A stretch of DNA of 64,000 nt from Sinohyriopsis cumingii (taxonomy: Eukaryota; Mollusca; Bivalvia; Unionida; Unionidae). The DNA lies in contig CM068838.1 of NCBI GenBank assembly GCA_028554795.2, positions 124,999,928-125,063,927 of the forward strand, read 5' to 3'. How positions within the stretch are numbered: the first letter of the stretch is position 1; the number at the start of each line of letters is the position of its first letter. The position numbers and the translations under genes are program-made. Shown here in pieces: positions 39,901 through 53,345 of the stretch. The notes beneath the pieces are model-generated. The model did no database searches. It was given only the letters and a program-made list of their open reading frames with translations, and was not told where the DNA came from.

Positions 39901-40643
39901 CAGGAGTATACCAAATTTTCCTTTACAAGCTGGAAGGTATCATTTGGGTCTGAATTGTAATTGTGCCCTGTACCTCATTTTTGATTGGATATCGCCATGG
40001 ACCGATCCAATCAAACTTAGCAGACAATGTCCCTCTCACTGTCTGTCAATGTGGGGATGGACAAGAACATGTCCCGTTCACCCGTGGACTGTCCTTTTGA
40101 TCATGGAACCAACATTTAACATGTAGGTGTGATACTGGCAAGCCTTTGTTCAGTGATGCAAGCAGTTGCCTTTGTCGACTCAACCTTAAGGTCTCTGACG
40201 GGTCATGGTAACCTTGCACAAGTCTTCAGCACAAACCCCATGGTAATCTTTAGAAATCAAACACAAGGCTGTGGGTAATATTCTCAAGACAGGTAGATTA
40301 TAGCTTATACATGACTTTATAGCTGGGGCTTAGCAAACATGACAGATAGCAATAAGCCATTAAGCTGGATAGAGTTTGGAACTGAATTTTTTGTAGCTGT
40401 ACCGGAGGTAAATAAGGTTTATGTGTACTCTACAAACTTTTCAGATGAACTTAATGTTTACCCTCTATGCATCATTTATATACCGATCTTTGTTTATATT
40501 TTGTTTGTTAATGAATAGCTGAACAACTTAAATGTTAAAACAGACCATGTGTGTGAAAGAATTACAGTTGTCAAGTGTTAAAATTTGAAATATTTAATCA
40601 AATTTTGTTAATTGAAGTATATATAATAGAATGCATATTTCAG
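36961..40643. other. Intron sequence, no gene
   Basis: AT-rich; only a small direct duplication at about 39870-39905 (GTGCATTCCTTCCAGGAG twice) was noted. Confidence 0.55.
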
Positions 40644-40984
40644 AGATCCAGATGGTAACTCTTTTGGCCCTGGCTGACATGATTGATGACAACGAGTGTG
40701 ACAAGATCCAAGGGAGTGAGAATGTATTTAAGCTTCTGAGAGACATGATTAAAGAAGCACGTCAGGCAGATGATCGTCGCAAAGAAGGATTCTGCGTGAG
40801 CGAGCTAATTGATGGCTTGTTAGGACTTGCCAAAGCTGAGAAGAACAAAACACTTATAATGGATACCAAACCACTGGGCATATTTTGTCAAGTTCTGGAG
40901 GATGGGCATGAAAAGGAGCTGTTATCTGTGTGTAAGGTAGTCAGAGAGTTGGCATTCAATCAAAACAATATTGGAAAAATAAAG
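40644..40984 (+). CDS. ARM-TIR protein, coding exon 4
   Basis: Acceptor TATTTCAG, donor AAAGGTATGT. Joins phase 1 from exon 3 and ends in phase 0. Two armadillo-like repeats are visible: IQMVTLLALADMIDDNECDK..., and SELIDGLLGLAKAEKNKTLI..., followed by LLSVCKVVRELAFNQNNIGK. Confidence 0.87.
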
Positions 40985-43153
40985 GTATGTATAATTTCTG
41001 TTAGTGTGAATTCTTCATTTGTCATGAATATACCAGTTCTTTAGGATTTATAAATTTAAAATTCCAACAAACCATGATTCTTCCATGGGAAGAGTAGAAC
41101 CACTTCCCCCAATTCATGATTTTGTAGAACTGACCAAAATGTCAATTTTCCTAAAACCGTGAAATCATTATATTATGAAAATAAATGAATTCACATTCTT
41201 GTTCTCCTTTACTTAGTAATATCAAAAAGAAGCTAATGTTTGATGTAAAGACAATAAATGAGAAGGATAAATGGATATTGACATGATACAGGTGTGGATT
41301 CAACTAGATGATTATCTAAGAAATTAATGTAATTGTTGCAAATATAATGATACGGTCCTGGTCAAAAAGTTGGCAGAGTCCTCTCTAGCCCCGTCATTGG
41401 TTTATGCACAAGGTTACCAAGATCTTGAGCAGGCCTTAAACAAGTTTGATTTCTGGCAATTCATGACCTTATTTACATGTTGTGTGCACTCAGTTTGCCG
41501 GTACTCCCAAATTTATTTTTCACAGCTTGACCAGGATGTTTTGGAGCCAGACTGTGTTGAAGCCATATGTTGATGAAATTTTGAATGAATATGATTTCCA
41601 GCATTCCACAACATCATTTCCAGGAGTTATAGATCCTGATTTCCCATTCTGCTAATTGTGGATTTTGCATTAACTTTCAAAAAGATCCTTCACTTTTCAG
41701 CAAAATTAAGCATGCATCTTTACATTGATAAAGACCTTGAATGACCTTCAAAATCTTCACAAAATTATATTTCTGAAGTATAGCCCCTGATTGTCCTACA
41801 ATTGACCTCAAGTGACAAACGGCAGGGCTGAATCCTTAAAAGGACCTATTGTTGGGTGGCAATGTGGGGTGGTTATATAGGTTCGCCAGCCACTGCCCAC
41901 AAAACACCCAATTAGACACGAATGTGTCTCTGTTATACCACCATAGGTAATGAGTTTGAGCAATATGTGTTGAATGGGGTGTAAGATTTCCCCACCTATC
42001 ACAGATGTCCTGCAGAAACATTTCTTTAATGCATTGGAAACAGAATTTATGGAATACAGTTGTGTACAAACATCCTGACAAAACTGGACAACATAGGTGA
42101 GCAGGTACGTACAAGATTAAACTAATACCAAGTTACTAAAAGGTGGTGCCACAACCTGTGGATATATCCTAGGCCTTAATTAAAGTTTGTAGTTCAGAGG
42201 CATGCTCAGAACCAACTCTTGGAGGATTTGGTTGGGAAGAAACAGGCTAGAGGAGTGTAAGACCCAGCTTAGGCTGCACCCTTGACTCTCTTTTTGATGA
42301 GATATGTTTAGCCCTCGGACCAGCCCTGGGCCAGTAGTTGAGCTTTTCCTTAGTGAGAACTCAAATCTCATCATGCTTTTGCACTTTCATCTGCAGATTG
42401 TGTATGATATATGGTCCAGCTAATGTGAAGAGCCAGTGCATGAGCATGTACCATGCGATAGGTGCTAAAGCATTTGCATCCACATGGCACTATCTGTCCC
42501 AAAAGCACCCATGTACTTGTTTCCTGTCTGTCCATGTCCAGTGGTGGTATAACATAGACACACCCTATTTCTAATTGTGTGTTTTGTGGATTTCTGTCCA
42601 CCTCTATGATTGCAACCTCATCACCACCCAAAGATGGATCCTTTTTTGGGGAGCAGCCCTGCCCCTTGTTGCTTGTCAACCAAAAAACTCTGCAGGTTGA
42701 GTCAGACAGATATTTTACCACTATATTTCTGCAGCATTCCACAACCAGACTGTTGACTTTGGTCCAGATTTTTGTGATGTGGCTTTAAATTGATGAAACC
42801 TTGATTGAATTTAATTTCCATTGTTCAGCCTTTTCATGTGGACAAGTTACTGTCCGCCTGACCCTGCAAGATATCTTTACTATGAAATATTGGATTTCAG
42901 CCAGATTGATCATTACCTTAATATTGTTGAGGTCTTGAATGATTCACTGTACAGCAGTCTTAGTCTCATTTAGAGGAGTTGTGATCCCTACATGCTGAAA
43001 ACCCAACTTTGGTTTCCCAACTCAAGTCCATCTTTTTCAGCCACAACTGAGCAAACTCATTGAGTAGGGGCCATTGTAAGTGAGTTGGGATTTTTGTTAA
43101 GTACTGGACAATAGCTGTAATTAATACTGCCCTCTGTTGTTATTTTTTAACAG
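40985..43153. other. Intron sequence, nothing recognised
   Basis: No known repeat or gene; several short open frames on both strands lack any familiar domain. Confidence 0.5.
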
Positions 43154-43274
43154 GTAGAAAAAGGGTTATACAGGAAGTTAACTGAGCTCCAGACACATAG
43201 AAATAAAGATATATGTGTGAGTGCTAGGGGTGCAATTTTCCAGCTCCGGAAACATGATGATAGCACAACTGCAG
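43154..43274 (+). CDS. ARM-TIR protein, coding exon 5
   Basis: Acceptor TTTTTAACAG, donor GGTTAAG. Encodes VEKGLYRKLTELQTHRNKDI and VSARGAIFQLRKH, the last armadillo helices before the linker. Phase 0 to 1. Too short for a long-frame scan; found by splice sites and reading phase. Confidence 0.8.
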
Positions 43275-43324
43275 GTTAAGTTCTTTTATGATTTTTATTT
43301 CATTATGTTATTCAGATCATTGAT

Positions 43325-44160
43325 ATAGTCACCCTGTGATGCGTACTTGGTGCTTCACAGATTATGTATGTAGTCACACTGTTATGCATACTCAATGCCT
43401 CACAGAATGTTGATGTATTGACTCAGTTATGCATTCTTAATGCTTCACAGATTATGTATGTAGTCACCCTGTTATGCATACTCAATGCTTCAAGGATTAT
43501 TGGTTTGGCACAGTGTTATGTATACTTGATGCTTCACCGATTATTGATATAGACACACTGTTATGCATACTTGATGCTTCACAGATTATTGATGTAGTCA
43601 CCCTGTGTACTCAGTGCTTCACATATTATTGATGTAGTCAGCATTGTTATGCATACTTGATGCTTCACAGATTTTTGATGTAGTGACTGTTATGCTTACT
43701 CAATGTTTCATAGATTATTGATGTAGTGACACTGTTATGTATACTCAGTGCTTCACAGATTATGGATGTAGTCACACTGTTAAGCATACTCAATACTTTA
43801 CAGATTATTGATGTAGTCACTCTGTTATGCATACTCAGTGCTTCACAGATGATTGATGTAGTCACACTGTTATACATAGTCAATACTTTACAGATTATTG
43901 AAGATGTAGTCACTCTGTTATGCATACTCAGTGCTTCACAGATGATTGATGTAGTCACACTGTTATGCATAGTCAATACTTTACAGATTATTGATGTAGT
44001 CACTCTGTTTTGTATACCCAGTGCTTCACAGATGATTGATGAAGTCAGTTATGCATACTTGATGCGTCACATATGTTTGAATTTGTCAGTCCTGTTTTTG
44101 TATACTAAGTGCTTCACATATTGTTGATGTGGTCAGCCTGTTATGTACTGGACATTAGCT
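43325..44160. repeat. Minisatellite, about 45-bp unit, about 18 copies
   Basis: Units of CAGATTATTGATGTAGTCAC and ACTGTTATGCATACTCAATG, then CTTCA. Starts about 50 bp after the donor of exon 5. Confidence 0.93.
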
Positions 44161-45177
44161 GTAATTAATACTGCCCACTGTTGTTTATTTTTTATGTGCA
44201 GATTATTTATGTGCAAAAAGTAGGATGTCATAAGATTATTTATGTACAAAAAAGTAATATGTCATCATAGCGTGTATGTTGATAGCTTATTTACCAATGG
44301 GTCAGATATACCTTAAACCATAAAACCATCAATTATATTTTGAATAAAATTGGGATCTAATCATCCCAAGATAGGTAGATAGAATTTTGCATGTACAATC
44401 ATCTCTCATGTAAAACAAAAATAAGCAATGAATGACGCAAATGCTTGAATTATTAAATATATAATGAACATATCCTTGAAACTAACATTTTTTAATGTGC
44501 ACGGTTGGAATATAGTTATTTTAGTTATTGTATTGATATGGTAAGTTTGTCATAAAAGTGGGTGACTTGGCAAGAGGTGAATCATGGTAGTCAAGTTATT
44601 GCTCTACATAGTGAATATCTTAAAACTCCTTAGAGATTCACATGTAACTTCTCAGCACAAATCTTGTAGATTAAATATAATTTTGTCTCTTATAATAACT
44701 AGCAATTAAATTGGTATAAAGTTGGTAAGTCAGCATGCCCCTACTGAATATTGCATTGTATATACTATACTGCTCATTGAGCTGACAAGTTCCAATGCTA
44801 AATAGACAACATATATTGGCTCTTTCTCAAAAACCACCAGAATTTGTTCACAGTATTTCAAACCCATAAATAAAAAAGTTAGCACTTTACAAGTTTTTGT
44901 AACCTACTTTCATCATGGCAAGGTCTTTTTTATTCACAGTATTCATTTTGTACTTAACAGTAATGTATTTATTCATTGTGATGACAGTATAAAAATATTC
45001 CTCTGTCTGATTTTTTTGGTAAATATATAGTAATGTGTTTTACTTTAATTTACAATGAAGAATTTTATAATGCCATTTTTTGACGTGTTCTCTATTAGTA
45101 CCTATTTATTTGATTGGTTAGTTGGACGTTGTGGTGATTTCTTTGTTTTAATATGGAGCAGAAACAAAATGCAAGTC

Positions 45178-45372
45178 AGATGGGCATATAGAATTGAATA
45201 ACAAACATGACTGATATGATATGGATATGGGCATATATAATTGAATAACAAAAATGATTGATATGATATGGACATGGGTATATAGAATTGAATAACGAAC
45301 ATGATTGATATGATATGGATATGGGCATATAGAATTGAATAACAAACATGATTGATATGATATGGATATGGG
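45178..45372. repeat. Minisatellite, about 48-bp unit, four copies
   Basis: Units of GGGCATATAGAATTGAATAA, CAAACATGATTGATATGATA, TGGATATG, just upstream of exon 6. Confidence 0.9.
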
Positions 45373-45434
45373 TAAGGTTGATTATGGCATATAATTAAAC
45401 AATCAGATGGTGTAATTAAAAATTTAATCCACAG

Positions 45435-45610
45435 TAGGTACACTGAGTGGTCTTCCACCTATTCCTGATGAGGCATCTGGTGTCCATGTGCATGCTATGA
45501 CAAAGCAGGATAAACATCTTCCGAAACGTCATTCGCGAGGTGAACTTCCATGGCGTGGTCCACATGTCATGATTAGTTACAACTGGGACAATCAGCAAGA
45601 AATTATAAAA
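45435..45610 (+). CDS. ARM-TIR protein, coding exon 6 (linker and start of TIR)
   Basis: Acceptor TCCACAG, donor GTAAGT. Encodes a proline-rich linker (GLPPIPDEASG) and the first TIR strand, WRGPHVMISYNWDNQQEIIK, which is box 1 of the TIR fold. Phase 1 to 0. Confidence 0.88.
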
Positions 45611-45636
45611 GTAAGTGAATCTATATGTACCTCTGC

Positions 45637-45742
45637 CTTCATTGATTATCTAGTTAGCAAAAGCTTTTACCAGTTGCATTTGGTGGGGTTATACAGTGGT
45701 GCACATTCAGTGTTAGGTATTTGGTTTGGGTCCTCCATTAAA

Positions 45743-45820
<78 letters not shown>

Positions 45821-46395
45821 CTGGTGAATGCTGAACATGTAATTGGAATGACAGATTCAGGGGTTTTGTCATAACAGTGAATCTTGTAGGTATCAGTTTT
45901 AAAGTATTGCTGTCGTCTTCATTGTTGGCATGGGTCTGAACATTAGGTTTTTGCATTTATCTCTGACACTGTTTTGATGTACAGTTATGAAATTTAATTA
46001 CTTAATTGTTGTGTTTAGTTTGAATGATACTGTTCATTACAGGCAAAAGTAGGTTATGGTGACCTGTTTATTACTTTTAATACTTGTAGTTGTTTTCATA
46101 TGATGCAGTTGGGTGAATTAATTTAATGAATCCCCTCTCCTTTTGAATTGAGCAAGCATGCACAGTGGATTTGCAGTTATGGTAACAACACCTGTAACAT
46201 TAATTAATATTTACGAAGGTTATTCAGGTCATGTAAGCACTTGACTTAGCACTTTCTAAGTGATATTTCTTTTTTGCAATTTGGCAAGGAGATGCTTTCA
46301 TTGATTATCTAGTTAGTAAAAGCTTTTACCAGCTGCATTTGATGGGGTTATACAGTGGTGCACATTCAGTGTTTGGTATTTGGTTGGGTCCTTCC
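45637..46395. repeat. Direct duplication flanking a TA microsatellite
   Basis: About 97 bp at 45637-45734 (CATTGATTATCTAGTTAGCA, AAAGCTTTTACCAG...) recurs at 46297-46395. TA repeat at 45749-45819 lies between. Confidence 0.85.
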
Positions 46396-47700
46396 CAGGA
46401 AAGAAAACACTAAGGAAGAGCGGCAGCTTGTCAAGGTCAGAGTCCAAGTGAAGCAGATGACTGTATCCTGCCTTTCTGAAAAGGATGAGCAGTTGGTTTG
46501 TTCTAACATATGTGATGTGATTTTGTCCATTAGAAAATTAATACCAGACTGTTGATAGTCTGGTGACTGGCTACTGGTGACCAGCCATCCGCTGAACTTT
46601 GAATGGTGGTCATTGGATTTCCTTTCTTTTAGTCTGGACACCATCATGGCTCCATGGATGCCTCTCCATTGGCCTTGAAACTTTTGTCTCCACTGACTGG
46701 GACCAATAGAAACAAAGGTTGCCAACACTCCTCCCCTAGATTGTCTGGAAAGGATGAGTAATGTTTTCGTTAACATAGAAGGTCCAGTAGTAGATTAAGT
46801 TCCATCACCCCAGATAAGATGGGGGCACCGAGTGGCCGAGTGGTCTAAAGTGCTTTCCGTTACAGATCACTGCCATCTCACCTCTGTCTACGTGGGTTCG
46901 AGTCTCGGATTCAGCTAATGTGGGTATGTGAGAAAGCTTGCCAGTAGCTTCTCATGGTCAGTGGTTCTTTCAGGTGTTTTCCCGGGTTCTTCCTCCACCA
47001 TTAATACTGGCCGCCATGTATAGCCTATCATGTGCTGAAAAATGGCATTAAACCCTACAACAACCAGATGTTTCAGGAAACGACAACCAAATTTCCACAC
47101 TGCCCACTCCACAGAGAGACACTCTTGGAGAGACAGTCATACCTCACCTCAGAGTGAGTACAGGATAGTGACGTTATGATATCCATAATGGTGGACTGTG
47201 ACAAGTTTGCTGTAAAGATTCCTCACTCGTTTAGAATCTCTATCATCCTCCAAGCTGTTGGGCCCGGCTTTGGAGGAGAATTAAGTCTGGACATTTGATA
47301 AAACAGTATATAAAGTTTATTGCCTTCCTTCTTTCCTTGGACTTGTGTCTGAAAACGTTAGGTTTGAGTTAGAAGACAAAAAGATTCTCACCAGTCTGAA
47401 GACACTGTAAGCACAGAATCACATCCAGACCTTCTGTTGCTGTCACATTCCATAATGGTCTGGGAGCTTACACAGAAGTTTTTTAATGACAGGAGTTCAC
47501 CAGGCTAAAAATAGATTGGTCTGTCTCCCCCTCTACGCTACGACCATCTTTGCATCCAGCTATGGAGTCCACTCCCTTGCTTTACACCTTAAGACATGCT
47601 CTTGAATGCTGGGGCATCACAAATGGGGTTTCGGATGGGACCTTGGTTTACCTCCCAGTTAACTCATCAACCCCTGGTGCCTCATTTACATGTCAGGAGG
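46360..47700 (+). other. Possible decayed retroelement stretch
   Basis: Plus-strand translations contain fragments that recall the reverse transcriptase/RNase H end of a DIRS-like element, with many breaks and a SINE inserted at 46821. Weak recognition; treat as tentative. Confidence 0.3.
46821..47066 (+). mobile_element. tRNA-derived SINE (family 1), copy
   Basis: Same A and B boxes, body and CAA-rich tail as 28796-29050. Confidence 0.85.
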
Positions 47701-48229
47701 TAGTATCCTACTTTTGAGCTCTGTAGCGTCATGGTCATTTAAGATGCACTAAAGTGGGTGGTATTATAGAAACTTAAGGTAGACAGATGTAGCTCTACAG
47801 TGATACCAAATAATCTGGACTTTCTAGTTGCACTACAAAATACAGAGGGAAAAATGTAATTTTTTTGCCCCAATTTGTTTCCTCCAAAAATTTGCTAGTT
47901 GTCAGAATCCAGTTTTGTGTCCGGAATTTAGATGTTTTGGCCTCAGATGTGTGTGTGTGGTAAGTCTTGAAGAACACCAAACATTATTAACTGAACATGA
48001 CCTTCTATCTCATTTTTGTGGGGGGGGAGGTGGTGGTGTGAGTTTCATTAGCACACAGTCAGTACTTTGTAAATGTGAGCTTGCTTGTGTCAAGTTTTAC
48101 CTTGTCCTCGGGTGTTGGGCAAGAAGATTTGTGTACTTTCTTATTGATACTTGTCCTAAATTATGTGCTTTCAAACTTTACACACATCTATTCCAAAGTC
48201 CAGTCTGAAAAGAAAATGGTGCTTATTAC

Positions 48230-49110
48230 ATTCAGTGAGGCTGTTACAGTGGCCATCTTTAGTACATTGTGTTTGTCTTACATCTTGAATGGCTGGTCAT
48301 AACAACTTGGGATTTCAGTAACAGATTCCATATAATATCTGTATGGTAATAAATGGAAATGGTTCTGATCTGATGCCCAAAATTGCAGCCATCCTGAAAA
48401 TCTTGTTATTGCTATTCCTTCTTGATGGAAAGTCTTCTCCACATTGGATTTTTACCAGATGACTTAATTCCTATGATGACTAGTCAGTCCTGAATGCAAA
48501 TAATGCTGATCTGATGTTCAGTATGGCCACCACTGTTGCCATTTTGAAAATCTTGTTATTGCTACTCCTGCACAGAAAGTTATTTCAACATGGCGTTTTC
48601 ACAAGAAAGTTGGTGATGATATCTAGTTGGTCTTAAATAAAACTGGTGCCATTTCAGCCATCTTGAAAATCGTGTTTTTGCAACTCCATTTAAATGGAAG
48701 GTAATATCAACATGACGTTTTCACCAGAAGATTTGTTATGTTTTCTGTTTGGTTCTGAATGAAAATCGTTTCTGTCTTACATTCAGTATGGCCAGCATAG
48801 TGGTTATTTTGAAATTCTTGATATTGCTACTTCAGAATTTATTGTCAAAGACTTCTTGTGATTTCTACTTAATTCTAAATCCAAATGGTGCCAGTCTTAT
48901 ATCAAATATGACTGTAATTACAGCCCTCATGAAAATCTTACCAGTACATGTATTTGTCCAGAATGGATGGTCATATTGGTATTGGTTATCACTAAAGTCT
49001 TCCAATGATGTCTAGTTTGTCCTCAAAGAAAATGGTGCTGATCTTAAATCTACTATCCCTACCACCATGGCTATTTTAAAGATCTAATATCGCTCAAGAA
49101 TTGTAGACTT
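48230..49110. repeat. Degenerate tandem repeat, related to 30235-31200
   Basis: Loose 120-bp units sharing TGAAAATCTTGTTATTGCTA, GTATGGCCA and CTAGTTGGTC phrases with the other intron. Confidence 0.65.
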
Positions 49111-50222
49111 TGGGATGGTTTCAGCATTTGGAACTTGATGTAAAAATATTGTCATACCTGAATTCTTAGAACATCCTTTTGGAACAGAGAGCATCAGAGT
49201 CTTCTGAGGACTATTGTTTAAAGAACATTGGAGATATCCTCTCCATGTTTCTGTATTTCTATCCTCCTGATTCTCTGGAATGGAATTTCATAAAGCATTT
49301 TAGTTGTGTTTCCCTTATGGTAACTAGCCATTAGAGGGGTGGGAGCTTTCCTGACTCATGCCTTTGAGGTCCCAACTTTGGATAGATTATTGGTCACATA
49401 TACAAAATTGCCATTGCAAATGACATTTTCAAATACTTTGTAACCAAAACTTTATATATGAAGTTTTTGCTAGAAGTCATGTCATATTTGTGATGCCTTT
49501 TGACTTATGACAAGTAACTGATAGGATTATTGGTGAATACAAGGAAGAGTGGGAGGGGGTCAGAACATGCCGTGAAAAGCGTGGAGATTAAGCTGTGGTA
49601 AGCCATTGAAGCTGTTACAGTTTTCTTTTCTCATCTTAAGAATAATAAAAGGTTTGTACTCTACTGTTGTACAGTATTGGATAATGCAATCTTCCATAAG
49701 ATTTCAAAGAAATTCCCAGAATTTGTCCCTCTAGAAATTATACTTGTATATTACAACTTTGTGCGAAAGTGTCATGTGTGAGTTTGCCTGTCTTTTTACA
49801 TGACTTATTTTAGAAAATAAATATCTTTTCCAGATGGGAAAGTAAGGACAGCAGGATTTCATTGCATTTAAGGATGCGTAACGTTTGTCATATCTGTAAA
49901 TGAAAAATGATTTGACTATATCTGCTTGAAACTACTGGTTGGAACTCACAAACCTTAAGTTTGTAGTTATGTTTACTCTTATGGTGACCATCTGTTAGAT
50001 GGGTGTCTATCTCTGGATGCCCCAGGTGAGGGTGTCAGAAGTCAAATATACAAAAATTGCAGTTATGACATTTTCAAATGTTTGTGTTGAAATATGCATA
50101 TCAAAGCATGGTATTTACAGTGTCAAAAGCCATTGCAGCAATACTTGATATAGATTTTTTCTGCAAAGTGTTAATTGCATATGTACATTTAAAAAGTTTA
50201 TATGCATATATGTCAATTTCAG
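49111..50222. other. Intron sequence, nothing recognised
   Basis: No gene or clear repeat. Confidence 0.5.
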
Positions 50223-50382
50223 ATCAGAGATTGTCTTGTTGAACATAAGTACAATGTGTGGTTGGATATGGAACATATGCACACCTACATGCTGGATGCC
50301 ATGGCACAAGCAGTGGAGAAGGCTTTTGTTGTCCTCGTATGCTTCTCAGAAAAATACAAGCTTAGTCAGAACTGTAGAGCAG
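50223..50382 (+). CDS. ARM-TIR protein, coding exon 7 (TIR core)
   Basis: Acceptor CAATTTCAG, donor GGTGAGC. Encodes IRDCLVEHKYNVWLDMEHMH..., then MAQAVEKAFVVLVCFSEKYK and LSQNCRA. The glutamate in VWLDME sits where NADase TIR domains hold their catalytic Glu (human SARM1 Glu642), so NAD-cleaving activity is plausible by alignment with the family. Phase 0 to 1. Confidence 0.87.
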
Positions 50383-52120
50383 GTGAGCTAGAACAGACTC
50401 TAGTATCAGTGGAGATGTGGGGTTGAGAAATTCCATTAAATCAATGAAATATAGTATTAATTTTTTCCTCTCATTGCATATACTTCTAATATGACATACG
50501 ATTCAGATACCTGACATCAGCATGACCCTAAATGAATTATATATATATTGCAACTAGGGATCCAAGGTAATTTTCTAAAACGTTGGCCTTTGATTGGTTA
50601 AACATTATTCTGAAACATTGTAATTTAAAATTCAAGTTTTCTGAAGTCGGAATGTGCAGTGCTACATTGCCAAGGCTGGGTTTGCTATATTAAAGCCCGA
50701 TGTCACTTAGTTAGATAATATTATACTCCATGTTTAAGATGCATGTCTCATTATGGTCAATCTCACTCCTTCCTTCTCCCCAAAGTTGATATTCAACAAT
50801 GACAGTGGGGTTGAAGGGAGGACTGAAATGTATCCCGTGTTGGGTTCATTCTCCAAAATGTAGATCTTGGTTCAAAACTGCCCAGCATTACTTAATTATA
50901 TTAGTCCTACTTTTTTGGTGGAGCAAATTATGTGATGACTCTGTCTGTCAGCCCATCACAATTTCCTTGTTTGCATGATAACTTGAGGTCTATAGCAACT
51001 ACCATTGCCAAATTTACATTGCGTAAAGTAAGTTATTCGTGACGTTAGAATGAAGCTTAGTAGTTTTTGTGTCAAAAATTCATAAGGCAAGAAAGAAAAA
51101 ATATGGTTACTGCACAATAGCACCGAGTCAACACAACCCTGGACTAAAGTTTGTGGCAGCTTCATTTGGGTAAAAGAAGAACCTTTTGATTTTTGGGTCA
51201 ACAGATCAAAGGTCAAGATCACTGATTTCTGCAGACATTTATGTTCTCTACAGTGTAACATAACCAAAGTTTCTACATAACTTACATGTTGAATATGTAA
51301 CAAGCCAAATAATTTGAGTTTCGAAAGGTCAAGGTCACTGACTGAAAAAAGAAAAATTGTTTTTGCCCAGTAACTTTAATTTTATACTATTTACCTTTAC
51401 CAATACTCGTGGTTGTCTTGCCCTTGGGGGTGAAATCTGTTGATTTTGGAACCATGGGTTAAATGTTAAGGTCATTGTGGCTTAGATAAAAAGGGATTTT
51501 GGTGTAAGATTCGTGACCAAACTTTGTGGGTGGTTTACACTTAGAGTTATAAAAATAACTTACAGATTTTGGAGTCTAAAAGTCAAAGGTCATACTCATG
51601 GTACAGTAAGTCCATCAAGAAATTAATGTCTTTTTGCATGGTATGTTTTGTTCAAGACCACATACCTTGACCATTGGTCCTGGTCATTAAACTCGGTGGT
51701 CATTAATAATCTTCAGAATCAATAATGCACAACTAATTCCGACACAGAAGACTATCTAATGATGGGTGGGCTTACAATTTGGTACTCTTATTATTATAGC
51801 TTAAAAGAATCCTTATATTCATTTGTGTTGGGTCAGAAATTTGCATCAGACAGGAAGCTTGGCTGAGTGTCTTATGAAAATTTTGATTTCAGTGGTGGAA
51901 TTTTACTATTCTATGCTGAAGCATAATGAAGGATTGTTTTCTTCACATTTCTAAATGAAAAATGAGGGTCAAAGTATAAATGATGCATTTTGAATACTGA
52001 TGTAAAGTTCAAGCAGCAAAATCTCCCTACCTTCATATAGAGCTTAGAAAGTTAGGTTTTCGTTGAACAATTTAATGTAAGCTTTATATAACATTTGAAC
52101 ACATTAGCTTTCAAAGAATA

Positions 52121-52386
52121 GTGGGGGGCCCCAAGTGGCCAAGTGGTCTAAAGCGCTCTCCGTTACAGATCACTGCCATCTCACCTCTGTCTGCGTGGGT
52201 TTGAGTCTCATATTCGGCCAATGTGGGTATGTGAGAAAGCTTGCCAGTAGCTTCTCGTGGGTCGGTGGTTCTTTCTGGGGATTTCCCGGGTTCTTCCTCC
52301 ACCATTACTACTGGCCGCCATGTATAGCCTATCGTGTGCTGAAAAATGGTGTTAAATCCTACAACAATAACAACAGCAACAACAAT
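52121..52386 (+). mobile_element. tRNA-derived SINE (family 1), copy
   Basis: Full-length copy with A/B boxes and a CAACAATAACAACAG-type tail. Confidence 0.85.
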
Positions 52387-52554
52387 GAATAGTGGCTGAA
52401 ATGGCTGTGGTAATAGTAATTACTCATTGTTAGAATTGTGTCATGTCAATAACTTTGAATGTGTAGAGATGCAGATGTGAGCAGGCCAGATAGTAAAGTC
52501 CACTTTCAGTCATGATGCAGCATATAAGACCATGTCACATTGTACTAGGTTTTG

Positions 52555-52776
52555 GTTTGGTTTTGTGGGATTCAACACAGTTCATGATAAGCTGTATATG
52601 GCAGCTAGTGGAGGAAGAACCTGTGAAAAACCCCACTAACCCATGAGAAGCTACTGGCAAGCTTTCTCACATACCCACATTAATTGAGCTGAGACTCAAA
52701 TTTGCATGGAATAGAGGTGAGATATATATGAGTGAGCTGTAAGGACAAGTGCCTTAGACCACTTGGGTCCCCGGGG
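52555..52776 (-). mobile_element. tRNA-derived SINE (family 1), degenerate inverted copy
   Basis: Complementary to the body and head of family 1 (AAGCTACTGGCAAGCTTTCT, CCACTTGGGTCCCC). It lies about 170 bp from the plus copy at 52121, so the two form a large imperfect inverted pair. Confidence 0.75.
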
Positions 52777-53159
52777 TTCCTCACATCTTACAATATGCAG
52801 TAGATCCTCTCTTGATAGACCACCACTTATGCCAAAACTATAGTCTCTCATGACAGGTGATCTCTTGTGGCAGTGATCTTTTAAGATATGGTTTACTGCA
52901 TGTTCAATTCATTCATAAAAATAATGCAAACAAGACTTCCTTCCAAGGATTATCCTCTTCAAGATATTTTAATTCTTGAAAATCAGTATAAATACAAATT
53001 ATGATTGTACAAATAGAGGTATGTAATAAATATAGTGCTTGTCCTGTTGTATACTGTGGTCTTATCCTGAGTACATGAGGCTAGTAAGTTTGCCCAGTTT
53101 TTCTTCAGTCTTGTTCACAATTTCCAACAGTACAAACACTATAACCTATTTATATTCTA

Positions 53160-53345
53160 TCTGCATGGGTTCAAGTCTTGGGCTCAGCCAGTGTGGGTAT
53201 TGAAATGCTTGCCAGTAGCTTTCCATGGTTCTGTGGCAGTGGTTCTTACTGGAGTTAAATTTCCTGTGTTCTTTTTCCACCAGTTATACTGGCACCCTCC
53301 ATAGCCTATTTTGTGCTGAACAATGGCCTTAAACCCCTAAAAATT
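53160..53345 (+). mobile_element. tRNA-derived SINE (family 1), partial copy
   Basis: Retains B box onward (CATGGGTTCAAGTCTTGGGC) through GGCCTTAAACCCC; the A box end is missing. Confidence 0.7.

Noticed and set aside
41808-42742. Overlapping frames of 60-123 codons on both strands
   Set aside because: No recognisable domain, no splice support, and intron position in the host gene.
43364-44127. Open frames on both strands
   Set aside because: Product of the 45-bp minisatellite, whose unit length is a multiple of three.
48001-48060. G-rich run as a quadruplex
   Set aside because: A single G tract with GGTGGTGG after it; not enough separate G runs to support the call.
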